Assembly (NCBI RefSeq): GCF_036013935.1
Contig: NZ_CP107902.1
Span: forward strand, 9,023,001 to 9,087,000
Reading direction: 5' to 3'
DNA from: Streptomyces sp. NBC_00461
GTDB lineage: Bacteria > Actinomycetota > Actinomycetes > Streptomycetales > Streptomycetaceae
Length of the DNA stretch: 64,000 nt
Shown here piece after piece: positions 35,068 through 43,413 of the stretch. Numbering within the stretch: the stretch's first letter is position 1; the number at the start of each line of letters is the position of its first letter. Under the pieces are notes generated by a model, which was not told the origin of the DNA, ran no database searches, and saw only the letters and a program-made list of their open reading frames with translations. The translations under genes and the position numbers were made by a program.

Positions 35068-36849
35068 TCACCCGTGCCACGACCGCCACAGCGCCGCGTA
35101 CGCGCCCTGCGCCGCGACCAGGTCGTCGTGGCTGCCCAGCTCGCTGATGCGGCCGTTCTCCACGACGGCGATCACGTCCGCGTCGTGGGCGGTGTGCAGC
35201 CGGTGGGCGATGGCGACGACCGTGCGGCCGTCGAGGACGCGGGCGAGGGACCGTTCGAGGTGGCGCGCCGCACGTGGGTCGAGCAGCGAGGTCGCCTCGT
35301 CCAGGACCAGCGTGTGCGGGTCCGCCAGAACCAGGCGGGCCAGTGCGATCTGCTGGGCCTGGGCCGGGGTGAGGGTCAGCCCGCCCGAGCCGACCTCCGT
35401 GTCCAGACCGTCGTCCAGCGCACGGGCCCAGCCGTCGGCGTCGACCGCGCCCAGCGCCGCCCACAGCTCGGCGTCCGCCGCGTCCGTCCGGGCCAGCAGG
35501 AGGTTGTCGCGCAGGGAGCCCACGAAGACGTGATGTTCCTGGTTGACGAGGGCCACGTGGGAGCGGACCTGTTCGGCGGACATCCGGGACAGCTCGGCGC
35601 CGCCGAGGGTGATGCGGCCCTCCCGGGGCGCGTAGATGCCGGCGAGCAGCCTGCCCAGCGTGGACTTGCCCGCGCCGGAAGGGCCCACCAGGGCCAGCCG
35701 GGTACCCGGCGCGACCTTGAGGGACACCTCGCGCAGCACGTCCACGCCCTCGCGGTAGCCGAAGTGCACCCGGTCCGCGTGCACGTCACGTCCGTCGGGC
35801 GCCGGGGTCCGGCCACCGGCGTCCGGCTCGATGTCGCGCACGCCGACCAGCCGCGCCAGCGACACCTGCGCCACCTGCAGCTCGTCGTACCAGCGCAGGA
35901 TCAGGTTCACCGGATCCACGAGCATCTGCGCGATCAGCGCGCCCGTGGTCAGCTGGCCCACGTCGATCCAGCCCCGCAGGACGAACACGCCGCCGATCAT
36001 CAGCACCGAGGCGAGCACGGTCACATGGGTGAGGTTGATGACGGGGAAGAGCACGGACCGCAGCCACAGCGTGTAGTTCTCCCAGGCAGTCCACTCCTTG
36101 ACCCGGCGCTCCGACAGTTCGATCCGGCGGTCGCCGAGGCGGTGGGCCTCGACGGTGCGCCCGGCGTCGACGGTCTCGGCGAGGGCGGCGGCCACGGCGG
36201 CGTACCCCGCGGCCTCCGAGCGGTAGCCGGACGGCGCCCGTTTGAAGTACCAGCGGCAGCCGACCACCAGGAGGGGAACGGCGATCAGGACGGCGGGCGC
36301 CAGTGGCGGCACCGTGACGACGAGCCCGCCGAGCAGCAGCACCACCCACACCACGCCGATCGACAACTGCGGCACGGCCTCACGCATCGCGTTCGCGAGC
36401 CGGTCGATGTCCGTCGTGATCCGGGACAGCAGATCGCCCGTGCCGGCCCGCTCCAGGACACCCGGCGGCAGCCCGACCGACCGCACGAGGAAGTCCTCGC
36501 GCAGATCGGCCAGCATCCGCTCGCCGAGCATCGCCCCGCGCAACCGCACCTCCCGCACGAACACCGCCTGCACGACCAGGGCGAGCACGAACAGCGAGAC
36601 GATGAGCGGCAGATGAAGCTCCCGCGCCCCGTCCGACACCCGCTGGACGAGGTCGCCCAGCAGCCACGGGCCCGCCATCGAGGCGATCACGGACACCGTG
36701 TTGACGGTGATGAGGATCAGGAAGGCACGCCGGTGCCGCCGGAACAGCTCGGCCACATAGGCGCGTACGGTCGCGGGGGCGCCGACGGGCAGCGTGTTCG
36801 CCGTCGTCGGGGCCGCCGGGTCGTACGCCGGTGGCGCCACGCCGATCAT
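35068..36849 (-). CDS. ABC exporter subunit, fused membrane and ATPase domains (degenerate signature)
   Basis: This 593-residue half-transporter has six membrane segments (about residues 35-310) plus an NBD. The Walker A GPSGAGKSTLGRLL, Q-loop LVNQEHHVF, Walker B TLVLDEATSLLD and H-loop IAHRLHT are normal, but the ABC signature reads LTPAQAQQ instead of LSGGQ. ATG 36849 overlaps the stop of its partner (ATGA), so the two half-transporters are made together as a heterodimer. Its NBD complements the partner, which has the opposite defects. The substrate is unknown. Confidence 0.9.
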   Translation of the reverse strand: MIGVAPPAYDPAAPTTANTLPVGAPATVRAYVAELFRRHRRAFLILITVNTVSVIASMAGPWLLGDLVQRVSDGARELHLPLIVSLFVLALVVQAVFVREVRLRGAMLGERMLADLREDFLVRSVGLPPGVLERAGTGDLLSRITTDIDRLANAMREAVPQLSIGVVWVVLLLGGLVVTVPPLAPAVLIAVPLLVVGCRWYFKRAPSGYRSEAAGYAAVAAALAETVDAGRTVEAHRLGDRRIELSERRVKEWTAWENYTLWLRSVLFPVINLTHVTVLASVLMIGGVFVLRGWIDVGQLTTGALIAQMLVDPVNLILRWYDELQVAQVSLARLVGVRDIEPDAGGRTPAPDGRDVHADRVHFGYREGVDVLREVSLKVAPGTRLALVGPSGAGKSTLGRLLAGIYAPREGRITLGGAELSRMSAEQVRSHVALVNQEHHVFVGSLRDNLLLARTDAADAELWAALGAVDADGWARALDDGLDTEVGSGGLTLTPAQAQQIALARLVLADPHTLVLDEATSLLDPRAARHLERSLARVLDGRTVVAIAHRLHTAHDADVIAVVENGRISELGSHDDLVAAQGAYAALWRSWHG

Positions 36850-38639
36850 GCCGTCTCCTCGATCTCTTCCAGTTCGTCCATGTCCAGTAGGCCGCTCGGG
36901 GCGGCCTCTTCCTCGGTCTCCCGGGTCACCACGGCCCGGTAGCGGGGCTCGGTGTGCACCAGCTCGCGGTGCACACCGACCGCCGCGACCTCGCCCTCGT
37001 GCACCAGCACGACGCGGTCGGCGTGGTCCAGGAGCAGCGGCGAGGAGGTGAAGACCACCGTCGTCCGTCCTTCCCGCAGGGCCCGCACTCCCTGAGCGAT
37101 CCGCGCCTCGGTGTGCGAGTCGACGGCCGAGGTCGGCTCGTCCAGGACGAGCACCTCCGGGTCGGTGATCAGCGACCGGGCGAGCGCGAGCCGCTGGCGC
37201 TGACCGCCGGACAGCGACCGCCCGCGTTCGGTGATCCGGGCGTCCATCGGGTTCGCGGCGTCCAACGACCCCTGGGCCAGCGCCTCCAGGACGTCCCCGC
37301 ACTGGGCGGCCGCCAGCGAGTCCCGTGCGGCGACGTCACCCGAAGCGGGTACGTCGAGCAGTTCGCGCAGCGAGCCGGACAGCAGCACCGGGTCCTTGTC
37401 CTGGACGAGGACAGCCTTGCGGGCCGTGTCCAGCGGCAGCTCGTCCAGCGGGACGCCGCCGAGCAGGACGGACACGCCCTGCTCGGCCGGGTGGCCGCCC
37501 AGCCGTTCGGCCAGGCGCCCCGCCGCGTCCGGGTCGCCGCACACCACGGCGGTCAGCCTGCCGGTCGGCGCGAGCAGTCCGGTCGCCGGGTCGTACAGGT
37601 CCCCGGACGGGAGGTCGGCCGCGCGCGAACCGCAGGTGTCCGTGGCGCGTTCCAGCGCCAGCACACCCGCCGCCCGCGTGGCGGAGGGCCGCGAGAAGGA
37701 GTACGCCATGGCGATCTCCTCGAAGTGCCGCAGCGGATAGGTGAGGATCATCACCGAGCTGTAGACGGTGACCAGTTCGCCGACGGTGATGCGGCCCTGG
37801 TGGGCCAGATGGACGCCGTAGAAGACGACCACCACCATCAGCAGACCCGGCAGCAGCACCTGGATCGCGGAGATCAGGGACCACATGCGGGCACTGCGCA
37901 CGGCGGCGTGGCGGACCTCCTGGGAGGCACGGCGGTAGCGGTCGAGGAACAGTTCCTCGCCGCCGATACCGCGCAGCACGCGCAGGCCGGCGACGGTGTC
38001 CGAGGCCAGCTCGGTGGCCCGCCCCGCCTTCTCGCGCTGGACGTCGGCCCGCCGGGTCGCCCGCGGCAGCAGCGGCAGCACCGCGAGCGCCAGCACGGGC
38101 AGGCCCGCGGCGACGACGACGCCGAGCGCCGGCTGGTAGACGACCAGGGCGACGCAGACCAGCACGACCGTGAGGGCCGCCGCGGTGAAACGGGAGACGG
38201 CCTCCACGAACCAGCCGATCTTCTCGACGTCACCCGTGGAGACGGCGACGACCTCGCCGGCCGCGACACGCCGCGTCAGCGCCGAGCCCAGCTGGGCCGC
38301 CCTGCGGGCGAGCAGCTGCTGCACGCGGGCGGCGGCCGTGATCCAGTTGGTCACCGCGGCCCGGTGCAGGAACGTGTCGCCGAGGGCGACGCCCACGCCG
38401 GTCAGCGCCAGCAGCCCTCCCGCAAGGGCGAGTTCTCGGCCCGAGCGGTTGACGACGGCCTGGACGGCCGCGCCCACGCAGAACGGCAGGGCGGAGACCG
38501 ACACGAAATGCAGCAGCCCCCAGGCCAGCGACTTGAACTGACCACCCAGTTGGTTTCGGCCCAGCCACCACAGGAATCGGGGACCCGAGCGGGCGTCCGG
38601 CACGCCCGGGTCGGGATAGGGAAGGTCTTGGATCTGCAT
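36846..38639 (-). CDS. ABC exporter subunit, fused membrane and ATPase domains (degenerate Walker A)
   Basis: This 597-residue half-transporter has six membrane segments (about residues 45-310) plus an NBD. The ABC signature SLSGGQRQRLALARSL and Walker B VLVLDEPTSAVD are intact, but the Walker A position reads CGDPDAAGRLAERL, without the GKS/T, and the H-loop His is replaced (FTSSPLL). It is the first gene of a two-gene operon. The start ATG 38639 is supported by similarity only; there is no clear ribosome-binding site. Only the composite site using the partner's Walker A should hydrolyse ATP. Confidence 0.9.
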   Translation of the reverse strand: MQIQDLPYPDPGVPDARSGPRFLWWLGRNQLGGQFKSLAWGLLHFVSVSALPFCVGAAVQAVVNRSGRELALAGGLLALTGVGVALGDTFLHRAAVTNWITAAARVQQLLARRAAQLGSALTRRVAAGEVVAVSTGDVEKIGWFVEAVSRFTAAALTVVLVCVALVVYQPALGVVVAAGLPVLALAVLPLLPRATRRADVQREKAGRATELASDTVAGLRVLRGIGGEELFLDRYRRASQEVRHAAVRSARMWSLISAIQVLLPGLLMVVVVFYGVHLAHQGRITVGELVTVYSSVMILTYPLRHFEEIAMAYSFSRPSATRAAGVLALERATDTCGSRAADLPSGDLYDPATGLLAPTGRLTAVVCGDPDAAGRLAERLGGHPAEQGVSVLLGGVPLDELPLDTARKAVLVQDKDPVLLSGSLRELLDVPASGDVAARDSLAAAQCGDVLEALAQGSLDAANPMDARITERGRSLSGGQRQRLALARSLITDPEVLVLDEPTSAVDSHTEARIAQGVRALREGRTTVVFTSSPLLLDHADRVVLVHEGEVAAVGVHRELVHTEPRYRAVVTRETEEEAAPSGLLDMDELEEIEETA

Positions 38640-38745
38640 GACGGATGACGTCCCGGTGGCTCGTGTCAGGGGGCGGTGGGAACTGCGAACGGCGACAACA
38701 AACCGTGAAAGGTTCGCCTCGCAGCGTGGTCGAAGGCAACAGGTT

Positions 38746-38765
38746 TTCTGTGGCGCCGTACAGAA
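38746..38765. promoter_or_regulatory. small inverted repeat in the ABC/L,D-transpeptidase divergent region
   Basis: TTCTGT and ACAGAA (38746-38751, 38760-38765) flank eight bases, just before the lipoprotein start. This could be an operator or chance. Confidence 0.3.
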
Positions 38766-38772
38766 TGGGGCG

Positions 38773-39522
38773 ATGCGAAAGAACGGTGCATGTCGTACGG
38801 CGGTCGCGGTGGCGGTCCTGGGAACGCTGGCGGTGATGTCGGTGGCCTGCGGCAGCGAGCGACAGGGCGGCGCAGGTGAGAAGGGCACCACGGGCGGCGC
38901 GGCCGGCACCCGCCCGCACATCGGAGACCGCACCCGGACCATCCCTGACGTCGGCGACCGTCTGCAACACCGGATCCCCGCCGACTCCGGCCAGGTCGTG
39001 GCGGTGTACGGCGAAGGCAGGGACTCCGCGGACTCCACGGTCGTGCTGTACGGCAAGCGCGGCCCGGCCTGGGACCGGATGCGCAGCTGGCCGGCGCACA
39101 ACGGCAAGAAGGGCTGGACCGCCGACCATCACGAGGGCGACCGGCGCAGCCCGATCGGCGTGTTCACCCTCACCGACGCGGGCGGCGTCCTCGTCGACCC
39201 CGGCGCCCGGCTCCCGTACACCCGCGACGCGTCCCTTGAGGCCCCGCGCTGGTGGGCGCGCTCGCACTGGCACGACTTCGACTACGTCATCGCCATCGAC
39301 TACAACCGCGTCAAGGGCACCCCGCCCGACGACCCGACGCGCCCCGAGGGTGACGCGAAGGGTGGCAGCATCTGGCTGCACATGGACCACGGCAGCGGTA
39401 CGTCGGCCTGCGTCAGTGTCTCTCGGGAGGCGATGGAGTATCTGCTGCGCACGCTCGACCCGGACCGGCATCCCGTGGTGGTGATGGGGGACAGGGCGGA
39501 CCTGAAGTCCTCGTACTTCTGA
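38773..39522 (+). CDS. L,D-transpeptidase-like (YkuD-type) lipoprotein
   Basis: This 249-residue lipoprotein has lipobox VMSVAC at about residue 22. The C-terminal half resembles YkuD/COG3786 proteins: RSPIGVFTLTDAGG, then SHWHDFDYVIAIDYN, and the catalytic-type segment WLHMDHGSGTSACVSVSRE with the His and Cys expected of L,D-transpeptidases. Its expected role is making or editing cell-wall cross-links outside the membrane. ATG 38773 is chosen for the signal peptide. It is divergent from the ABC exporter operon. Confidence 0.85.
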   Translation: MRKNGACRTAVAVAVLGTLAVMSVACGSERQGGAGEKGTTGGAAGTRPHIGDRTRTIPDVGDRLQHRIPADSGQVVAVYGEGRDSADSTVVLYGKRGPAWDRMRSWPAHNGKKGWTADHHEGDRRSPIGVFTLTDAGGVLVDPGARLPYTRDASLEAPRWWARSHWHDFDYVIAIDYNRVKGTPPDDPTRPEGDAKGGSIWLHMDHGSGTSACVSVSREAMEYLLRTLDPDRHPVVVMGDRADLKSSYF

Positions 39523-39570
39523 CGGAGGCCTCATTGCCAGGAGGCGCCAACTCGCCGTAGAACACCGGCC

Positions 39571-41175
39571 ATGAAGAGACGGATCGTCATGTCCATGCTC
39601 GTCGGAGCGACCCTCCTGGCGAGCACCCTCCTGGGGGCGGCTCCGGCCCAGTCCGCCGACGTCCCCGCCGAGTTCGGCACCGACTGGCACGACCCGGTGA
39701 CCGCTGCCCCGCCGGTCGAGAAGCCCTCCGGCAAGTCCTGCCGGGTCACCCTGGCCGAGGCCCGGTTCCGGGACTTCACGCCGTACAAGGGCACTTACTC
39801 CCCGCCCGAAGGCTGCGGCGACCGCTGGGGCAAGGTGGTGCTGCGCCTCGACGGCAAGGTCAAGGGACGGCAGTTCGACCGGCTCGGCTATCTGCACGTC
39901 GGAGGGGTCGAGATCCTCCGTACGTCCACCCCCGAGCCCTCGCCCGACGGCATCGGGTGGTCCGTCGAGAAGGACGTCACGCGCTACAGCGACACGTTCC
40001 GCGGCAGCCAGGGCGTCGAGATGCTCATCGGGAACGTCGTCGACGACACGTACACGGGCGTGATCGACGTCAAGGTCACGCTCACCTTCTACCCGGCAAG
40101 GACGGGCAAGCCGGCCGCCGCGATCCCGGACCGGGTCCTCACCCTCTTGGACGGCAACACCCTCACCACCCCGCGTAACAGCGAACGCATCCTCGCCGAG
40201 GTCTACGCCACCGGATCGGGCGGCGGCTGCGAGGAGTTCTGGTACCTGGCGGTGCCCGACTCCGCGCCCTACTCCTGCCAGGCCGACGGCGGCCCGTACC
40301 GCGAGGTGCAGATCAAGGTCGACGGCCAACTGGCCGGAATCGCCGCGCCGTTCCCGCACGTGTGGACCGGGGGATGGTCCAACCCCTTCCTCTGGTACGT
40401 CGTTCCGGGCCCGCGCGCCTTCGACGTCAAGCCGATCGAATACGACCTGACCCCCTTCGCCGGCCTGCTCAACGACGGCCGCCCGCACCAGGTCCAGGTG
40501 TCGGTCGTCGGTGTGCCGGAGGGGCAGAGCGGCTGGAGCGCTCCGGTCAACGTGCTCGTGTGGCAGGACGCCGGGCGGGCGCACGTGTCCGGGAAGCTCA
40601 CTGTGGACAGGGCGGGTGACCTCGCCAACTCCTCGACGTACACGGCCGGTTCGCCGCAGCGCGTGGACACCGAGGCAGGTCATCGGCTGACCGTCGCCGG
40701 GTACGTGGACACCTCGCACGGGCGCGTGACCACCACCGTCGGCCGCACTCTCGCGAGCACCTCCGTCCACCGGTGGACCGACGGCGAGAACACCGACGGC
40801 CTCGACGCCACCTGGAGCGATGACCAGACGGTCACCGTCGACGGACGCGGCCCGGCCCGTACGACGCACACGCACCGGACCTACACGATGAACGGCGCGA
40901 CCACGATTGGCGACGACGCCCGGCTGCGCACGGTGCTGACCCTCGGCGACCGGGCCGCGGTCGTCGAAACGCGCGGCGGCCGGCGGACGGGCTGGTCGCG
41001 GCTCGACGACACCGTCACCGGCGATGCCACGTACACGACCGATGTGCCGCGCGACCAGCGGCACGCCGTCGGCACGACCAGCGAGCGGTACCGGCTGTAC
41101 GGCTCGGCGGGCTGCCATGACCGCACCCTGACCAGCGTCCAGGGGGTGCTCACGGAGGAACGCGACCGCTGCTGA
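39571..41175 (+). CDS. secreted peptide-N-glycanase A-type amidase (PNGase A family)
   Basis: This 534-residue secreted protein has a signal peptide of about 29 residues ending PAQSA. The N-terminal two thirds matches the PNGase A family, which cleaves N-glycans from glycopeptides by hydrolysing the glycan-Asn amide: RFRDFTPYKGTYSPP, then KVVLRLDGKVKGRQFDRLG, VEILRTSTPEPSPDG, and VVDDTYTGVIDVKVTLTFY. Paired Cys (CGDRW, GGCEEFWYL, YSCQ) suggest disulfides. A beta-rich C-terminal part of about 180 residues follows. It follows the YkuD lipoprotein by 48 bp. It could release glycans from plant or fungal glycoproteins; that use is inferred. Confidence 0.88.
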   Translation: MKRRIVMSMLVGATLLASTLLGAAPAQSADVPAEFGTDWHDPVTAAPPVEKPSGKSCRVTLAEARFRDFTPYKGTYSPPEGCGDRWGKVVLRLDGKVKGRQFDRLGYLHVGGVEILRTSTPEPSPDGIGWSVEKDVTRYSDTFRGSQGVEMLIGNVVDDTYTGVIDVKVTLTFYPARTGKPAAAIPDRVLTLLDGNTLTTPRNSERILAEVYATGSGGGCEEFWYLAVPDSAPYSCQADGGPYREVQIKVDGQLAGIAAPFPHVWTGGWSNPFLWYVVPGPRAFDVKPIEYDLTPFAGLLNDGRPHQVQVSVVGVPEGQSGWSAPVNVLVWQDAGRAHVSGKLTVDRAGDLANSSTYTAGSPQRVDTEAGHRLTVAGYVDTSHGRVTTTVGRTLASTSVHRWTDGENTDGLDATWSDDQTVTVDGRGPARTTHTHRTYTMNGATTIGDDARLRTVLTLGDRAAVVETRGGRRTGWSRLDDTVTGDATYTTDVPRDQRHAVGTTSERYRLYGSAGCHDRTLTSVQGVLTEERDRC

Positions 41176-41211
41176 GGCCAGTTGTGTGTGGCGCGTCACG
41201 CGGGGCGGGTT

Positions 41212-41225
41212 TTACAGGGCTGTAA
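41212..41225. promoter_or_regulatory. palindrome upstream of the dicarboxylate symporter
   Basis: TTACAG-GG-CTGTAA lies 121 bp before GTG 41347, in a 171-bp gap. It is a plausible regulator-binding or promoter element. Two further small hairpins (GGAAGCCGCTTTCC and AGAAG...CTTCT) lie between it and the start. Confidence 0.4.
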
Positions 41226-41346
41226 CGCGGAGGTCTTCGGCGGGATCAAGAACGCCCTGAGAGTGATCGTCACGGAAGCCGCTTTCCGTATCGCAGAAGT
41301 CCTCCCCGGCTTCTGTGTGGTGACGTCCCCCCTCAAGGAGTGCCCC

Positions 41347-42690
41347 GTGCCGCCGTCCGTACCGTCCCTCCCGCGACGCGTCGCACGCATACTGCGTACC
41401 TCACTCTTCGCGCAGGTCGCCTGCGCGCTGGTGCTCGGCATCGTCGTCGGAAAGCTGTGGCCCGGTGTGGCCACGGATCTCCAGCCGCTCGGTGACGGCT
41501 TCACCCGCCTCATCAAGACGATCATCTCGCCGCTGGTGTTCTGCGTGGTCGTCGTCGGCATCGCCAAGGCGGGAGACCTGAAGGCGTTCGGCCGGATCGG
41601 GCTCAAGGCCCTGATCTGGTTCGAGGTCGCGAGCACGGCGGCGCTGATCATCGGTCTGGTCGCCGCCAACGTCTTCCAGCCCGGCTCGGGCATGCATGTC
41701 GACCCGTCCACGCTGAGCACCAAGGCGGTCGACGCGAAGACGGGCGGCGGCTCGCTGCCCTCGACGACCGAGTTCGTCGTCAACGCCCTGCCCACCAGTT
41801 TCATCGGTGCCTTCGCCGAGAACTCCCTGCTCCAAGTGCTCATCCTGGCGTGCCTGGTGGGCGCCGCGCTGCTGCACCTCGGCCACACGAAGGTGCCGCA
41901 GGTCCTGCCCGCCGTCGAGCAGGCCCAGGAGATCATCTTCGCGATCGTCGGCTTCGTCATGCGGCTGGCCCCGATCGCGGTGTTCGGCGCGATGGCCGTC
42001 CTGATCGGCCAGTACGGGCTCGGCGTGATCGAGACCTACGCCAAGCTGATCATCCTGTGCTACGTCGCCGCCGCGCTGTTCATCGCGTTGCTCGCCGTCG
42101 CCCTCCGGATCGTCACAGGGCTCAGCCTCTGGAAGTTCCTCCGCTACATCCGCGAGGAGATGCTCCTCGCACTCGGCACCGCGTCCACTGAGTCCGTGAT
42201 GCCGCGCGTGATGCAGAAGCTGCGCAAGGCCGGGGCCCGCGACGACGCCGTGGGCCTGGTGCTGCCCACCGGCTACTCCTTCAACCTCGACGGAGCCTCT
42301 CTCTACCTCTCCATCGGCACGCTGTTCATCGCCCAGGCCGTCGGAGTGGACCTCAGCCTGGGCCAGCAGATCACCGTGGTGCTCGTGCTGATGCTGACAA
42401 GCAAGGGCATGGCGGGCGTCCCCGGTTCGGCCTTCCTCGCGCTGTCCGCGACCGCCTCCTCGCTGGGAGCCATCCCGGCCGGCGCGGTGGCGCTGCTGCT
42501 GGGCGTGGACCGGATCATGGACTCGATGCGCGTCGTGACGAACCTGCTCGGCAACTGTGTCGCCGTCTTCGCCGTCTCCCGCTGGGAGGGTGCGCTGGAT
42601 CTGGAGCGGGCGAAGAAGGTGCTGGACGGGGAGTCCGTCCCCGAGGAGGAGTCGTCGGAAGCGGAAGAGGCGGTGTCTGTCGCCGGCTAG
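41347..42690 (+). CDS. dicarboxylate/amino acid:cation symporter (DctA/GltP family)
   Basis: This 447-residue DAACS-family secondary transporter for C4-dicarboxylates or glutamate/aspartate has eight membrane helices and two hairpin loops. Family motifs are ALGTASTESVMPRVM, GLVLPTGYSFNLDG, and MLTSKGMAGVPGSAF. The start GTG 41347 follows AAGGAG; an ORF extension upstream to 41182 is not part of the family. An acidic tail (EEESSEAEEA) is unusual but harmless. It converges with the MarR gene across a strong inverted repeat. Confidence 0.93.
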   Translation: MPPSVPSLPRRVARILRTSLFAQVACALVLGIVVGKLWPGVATDLQPLGDGFTRLIKTIISPLVFCVVVVGIAKAGDLKAFGRIGLKALIWFEVASTAALIIGLVAANVFQPGSGMHVDPSTLSTKAVDAKTGGGSLPSTTEFVVNALPTSFIGAFAENSLLQVLILACLVGAALLHLGHTKVPQVLPAVEQAQEIIFAIVGFVMRLAPIAVFGAMAVLIGQYGLGVIETYAKLIILCYVAAALFIALLAVALRIVTGLSLWKFLRYIREEMLLALGTASTESVMPRVMQKLRKAGARDDAVGLVLPTGYSFNLDGASLYLSIGTLFIAQAVGVDLSLGQQITVVLVLMLTSKGMAGVPGSAFLALSATASSLGAIPAGAVALLLGVDRIMDSMRVVTNLLGNCVAVFAVSRWEGALDLERAKKVLDGESVPEEESSEAEEAVSVAG

Positions 42691-42708
42691 CTCGGGGCCG
42701 GCTCGTTC

Positions 42709-42834
42709 GCGGGCGGCTGCGGGTGCGTGTGGGTCGATCGCGCAGTTCCCCGCGCCCCTTTTGGGTGGGACCACTGGTCCGACCTCAAGGGGCGCGGGGA
42801 ACTGCGCGATCAGCTCCCACACGCAGCCGCCCGC
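42709..42834. terminator. large inverted repeat between convergent genes, probable bidirectional terminator
   Basis: A perfect 25-bp inverted repeat, GATCGCGCAGTTCCCCGCGC and five more bases (42736-42760), pairs with 42787-42811 around a 26-base loop. Outer arms (42709-42733 and 42816-42834, core GGGCGGCTGCG/CGCAGCCGCCC) extend it imperfectly. GCGCAGTTCCCCGCGCCCC is a motif I recognise as widespread between Streptomyces genes. Its location between two convergent stops fits bidirectional termination. Confidence 0.75.
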
Positions 42835-42848
42835 TTGCCGTAGGCCCG

Positions 42849-43301
42849 CTACCTGCAGCGAAGCTCCGGCGCCCCGTCCACCAGCGTGTCCAGCAACCCG
42901 CCCAGCACCTCGCGCTGCTCGTCCGTCAGCGGCGCCAGGATCTCCACGGCGGCCGACCGTCGCGCCCCCCGCAGCTCGCTCAGCGCCTTGTGTCCGTCGT
43001 CCGTGAGCTCGATCCGGATCACCCGGCGGTTGGTCGGATCGGGCACCCGGCGCACCTTGCCGCTCGCCTCCAGCCCGTCCACCAGTGAGGTCACGGCCCG
43101 GGGGACCACCTCCAGGCGCTCGGCGAGATCCGCCATGCGCGGCGGTGAGCCGTAGTGCGCCAGCGTGCGCAGCAGCCGGGACTGGGCCGGGGTGACGCCC
43201 AGGCCGGCCTGTTCGATATGGCGCTTCTGGATCCGGTGCACGCGCCGCGTGAGCCGCAGCAACTGCTCGGAGAGCAGGCTGTCGGCATCGGGGGTGGTCA
43301 T
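42849..43301 (-). CDS. MarR-family transcriptional regulator
   Basis: This 150-residue winged-helix regulator carries TPAQSRLLRTLAHYGSPPRM, the recognition region LAERLEVVPRAVTSLVDGLEASG and the wing RVPDPTNRRVIRIELTDDG, typical of MarR. ATG 43301 is 112 bp from the start of the divergent ABC exporter gene, with an inverted repeat between them. It probably represses the exporter and itself until an exported drug-like ligand binds. Confidence 0.93.
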   Translation of the reverse strand: MTTPDADSLLSEQLLRLTRRVHRIQKRHIEQAGLGVTPAQSRLLRTLAHYGSPPRMADLAERLEVVPRAVTSLVDGLEASGKVRRVPDPTNRRVIRIELTDDGHKALSELRGARRSAAVEILAPLTDEQREVLGGLLDTLVDGAPELRCR

Positions 43302-43325
43302 GCGGGAACAATATCAGGACCTATT

Positions 43326-43350
43326 TCATTGTGAGCGTAGGTAACAATGA
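43326..43350. promoter_or_regulatory. inverted repeat, probable MarR operator
   Basis: TCATTGT (43326-43332) and ACAATGA (43344-43350) form a perfect 7-bp dyad with an 11-base spacer in the marR/ABC divergent region, 25 bp upstream of the marR start. AT content is locally high. The size and position are typical for MarR binding. Confidence 0.6.
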
Positions 43351-43413
43351 GCTAAGGTCCGTCAGTCGACGCCGCACCGCGCCGGCCATCGTCGTCCCAC
43401 CCCGTAGGAGCCC

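Noticed and set aside
38230..41199. 989-codon minus-strand frame
   Set aside because: Antisense to the L,D-transpeptidase and PNGase A genes and out of frame with the ABC gene.
41401..43311. 636-codon minus-strand frame through the dicarboxylate carrier
   Set aside because: Antisense shadow of a clear transporter gene and out of frame with marR.
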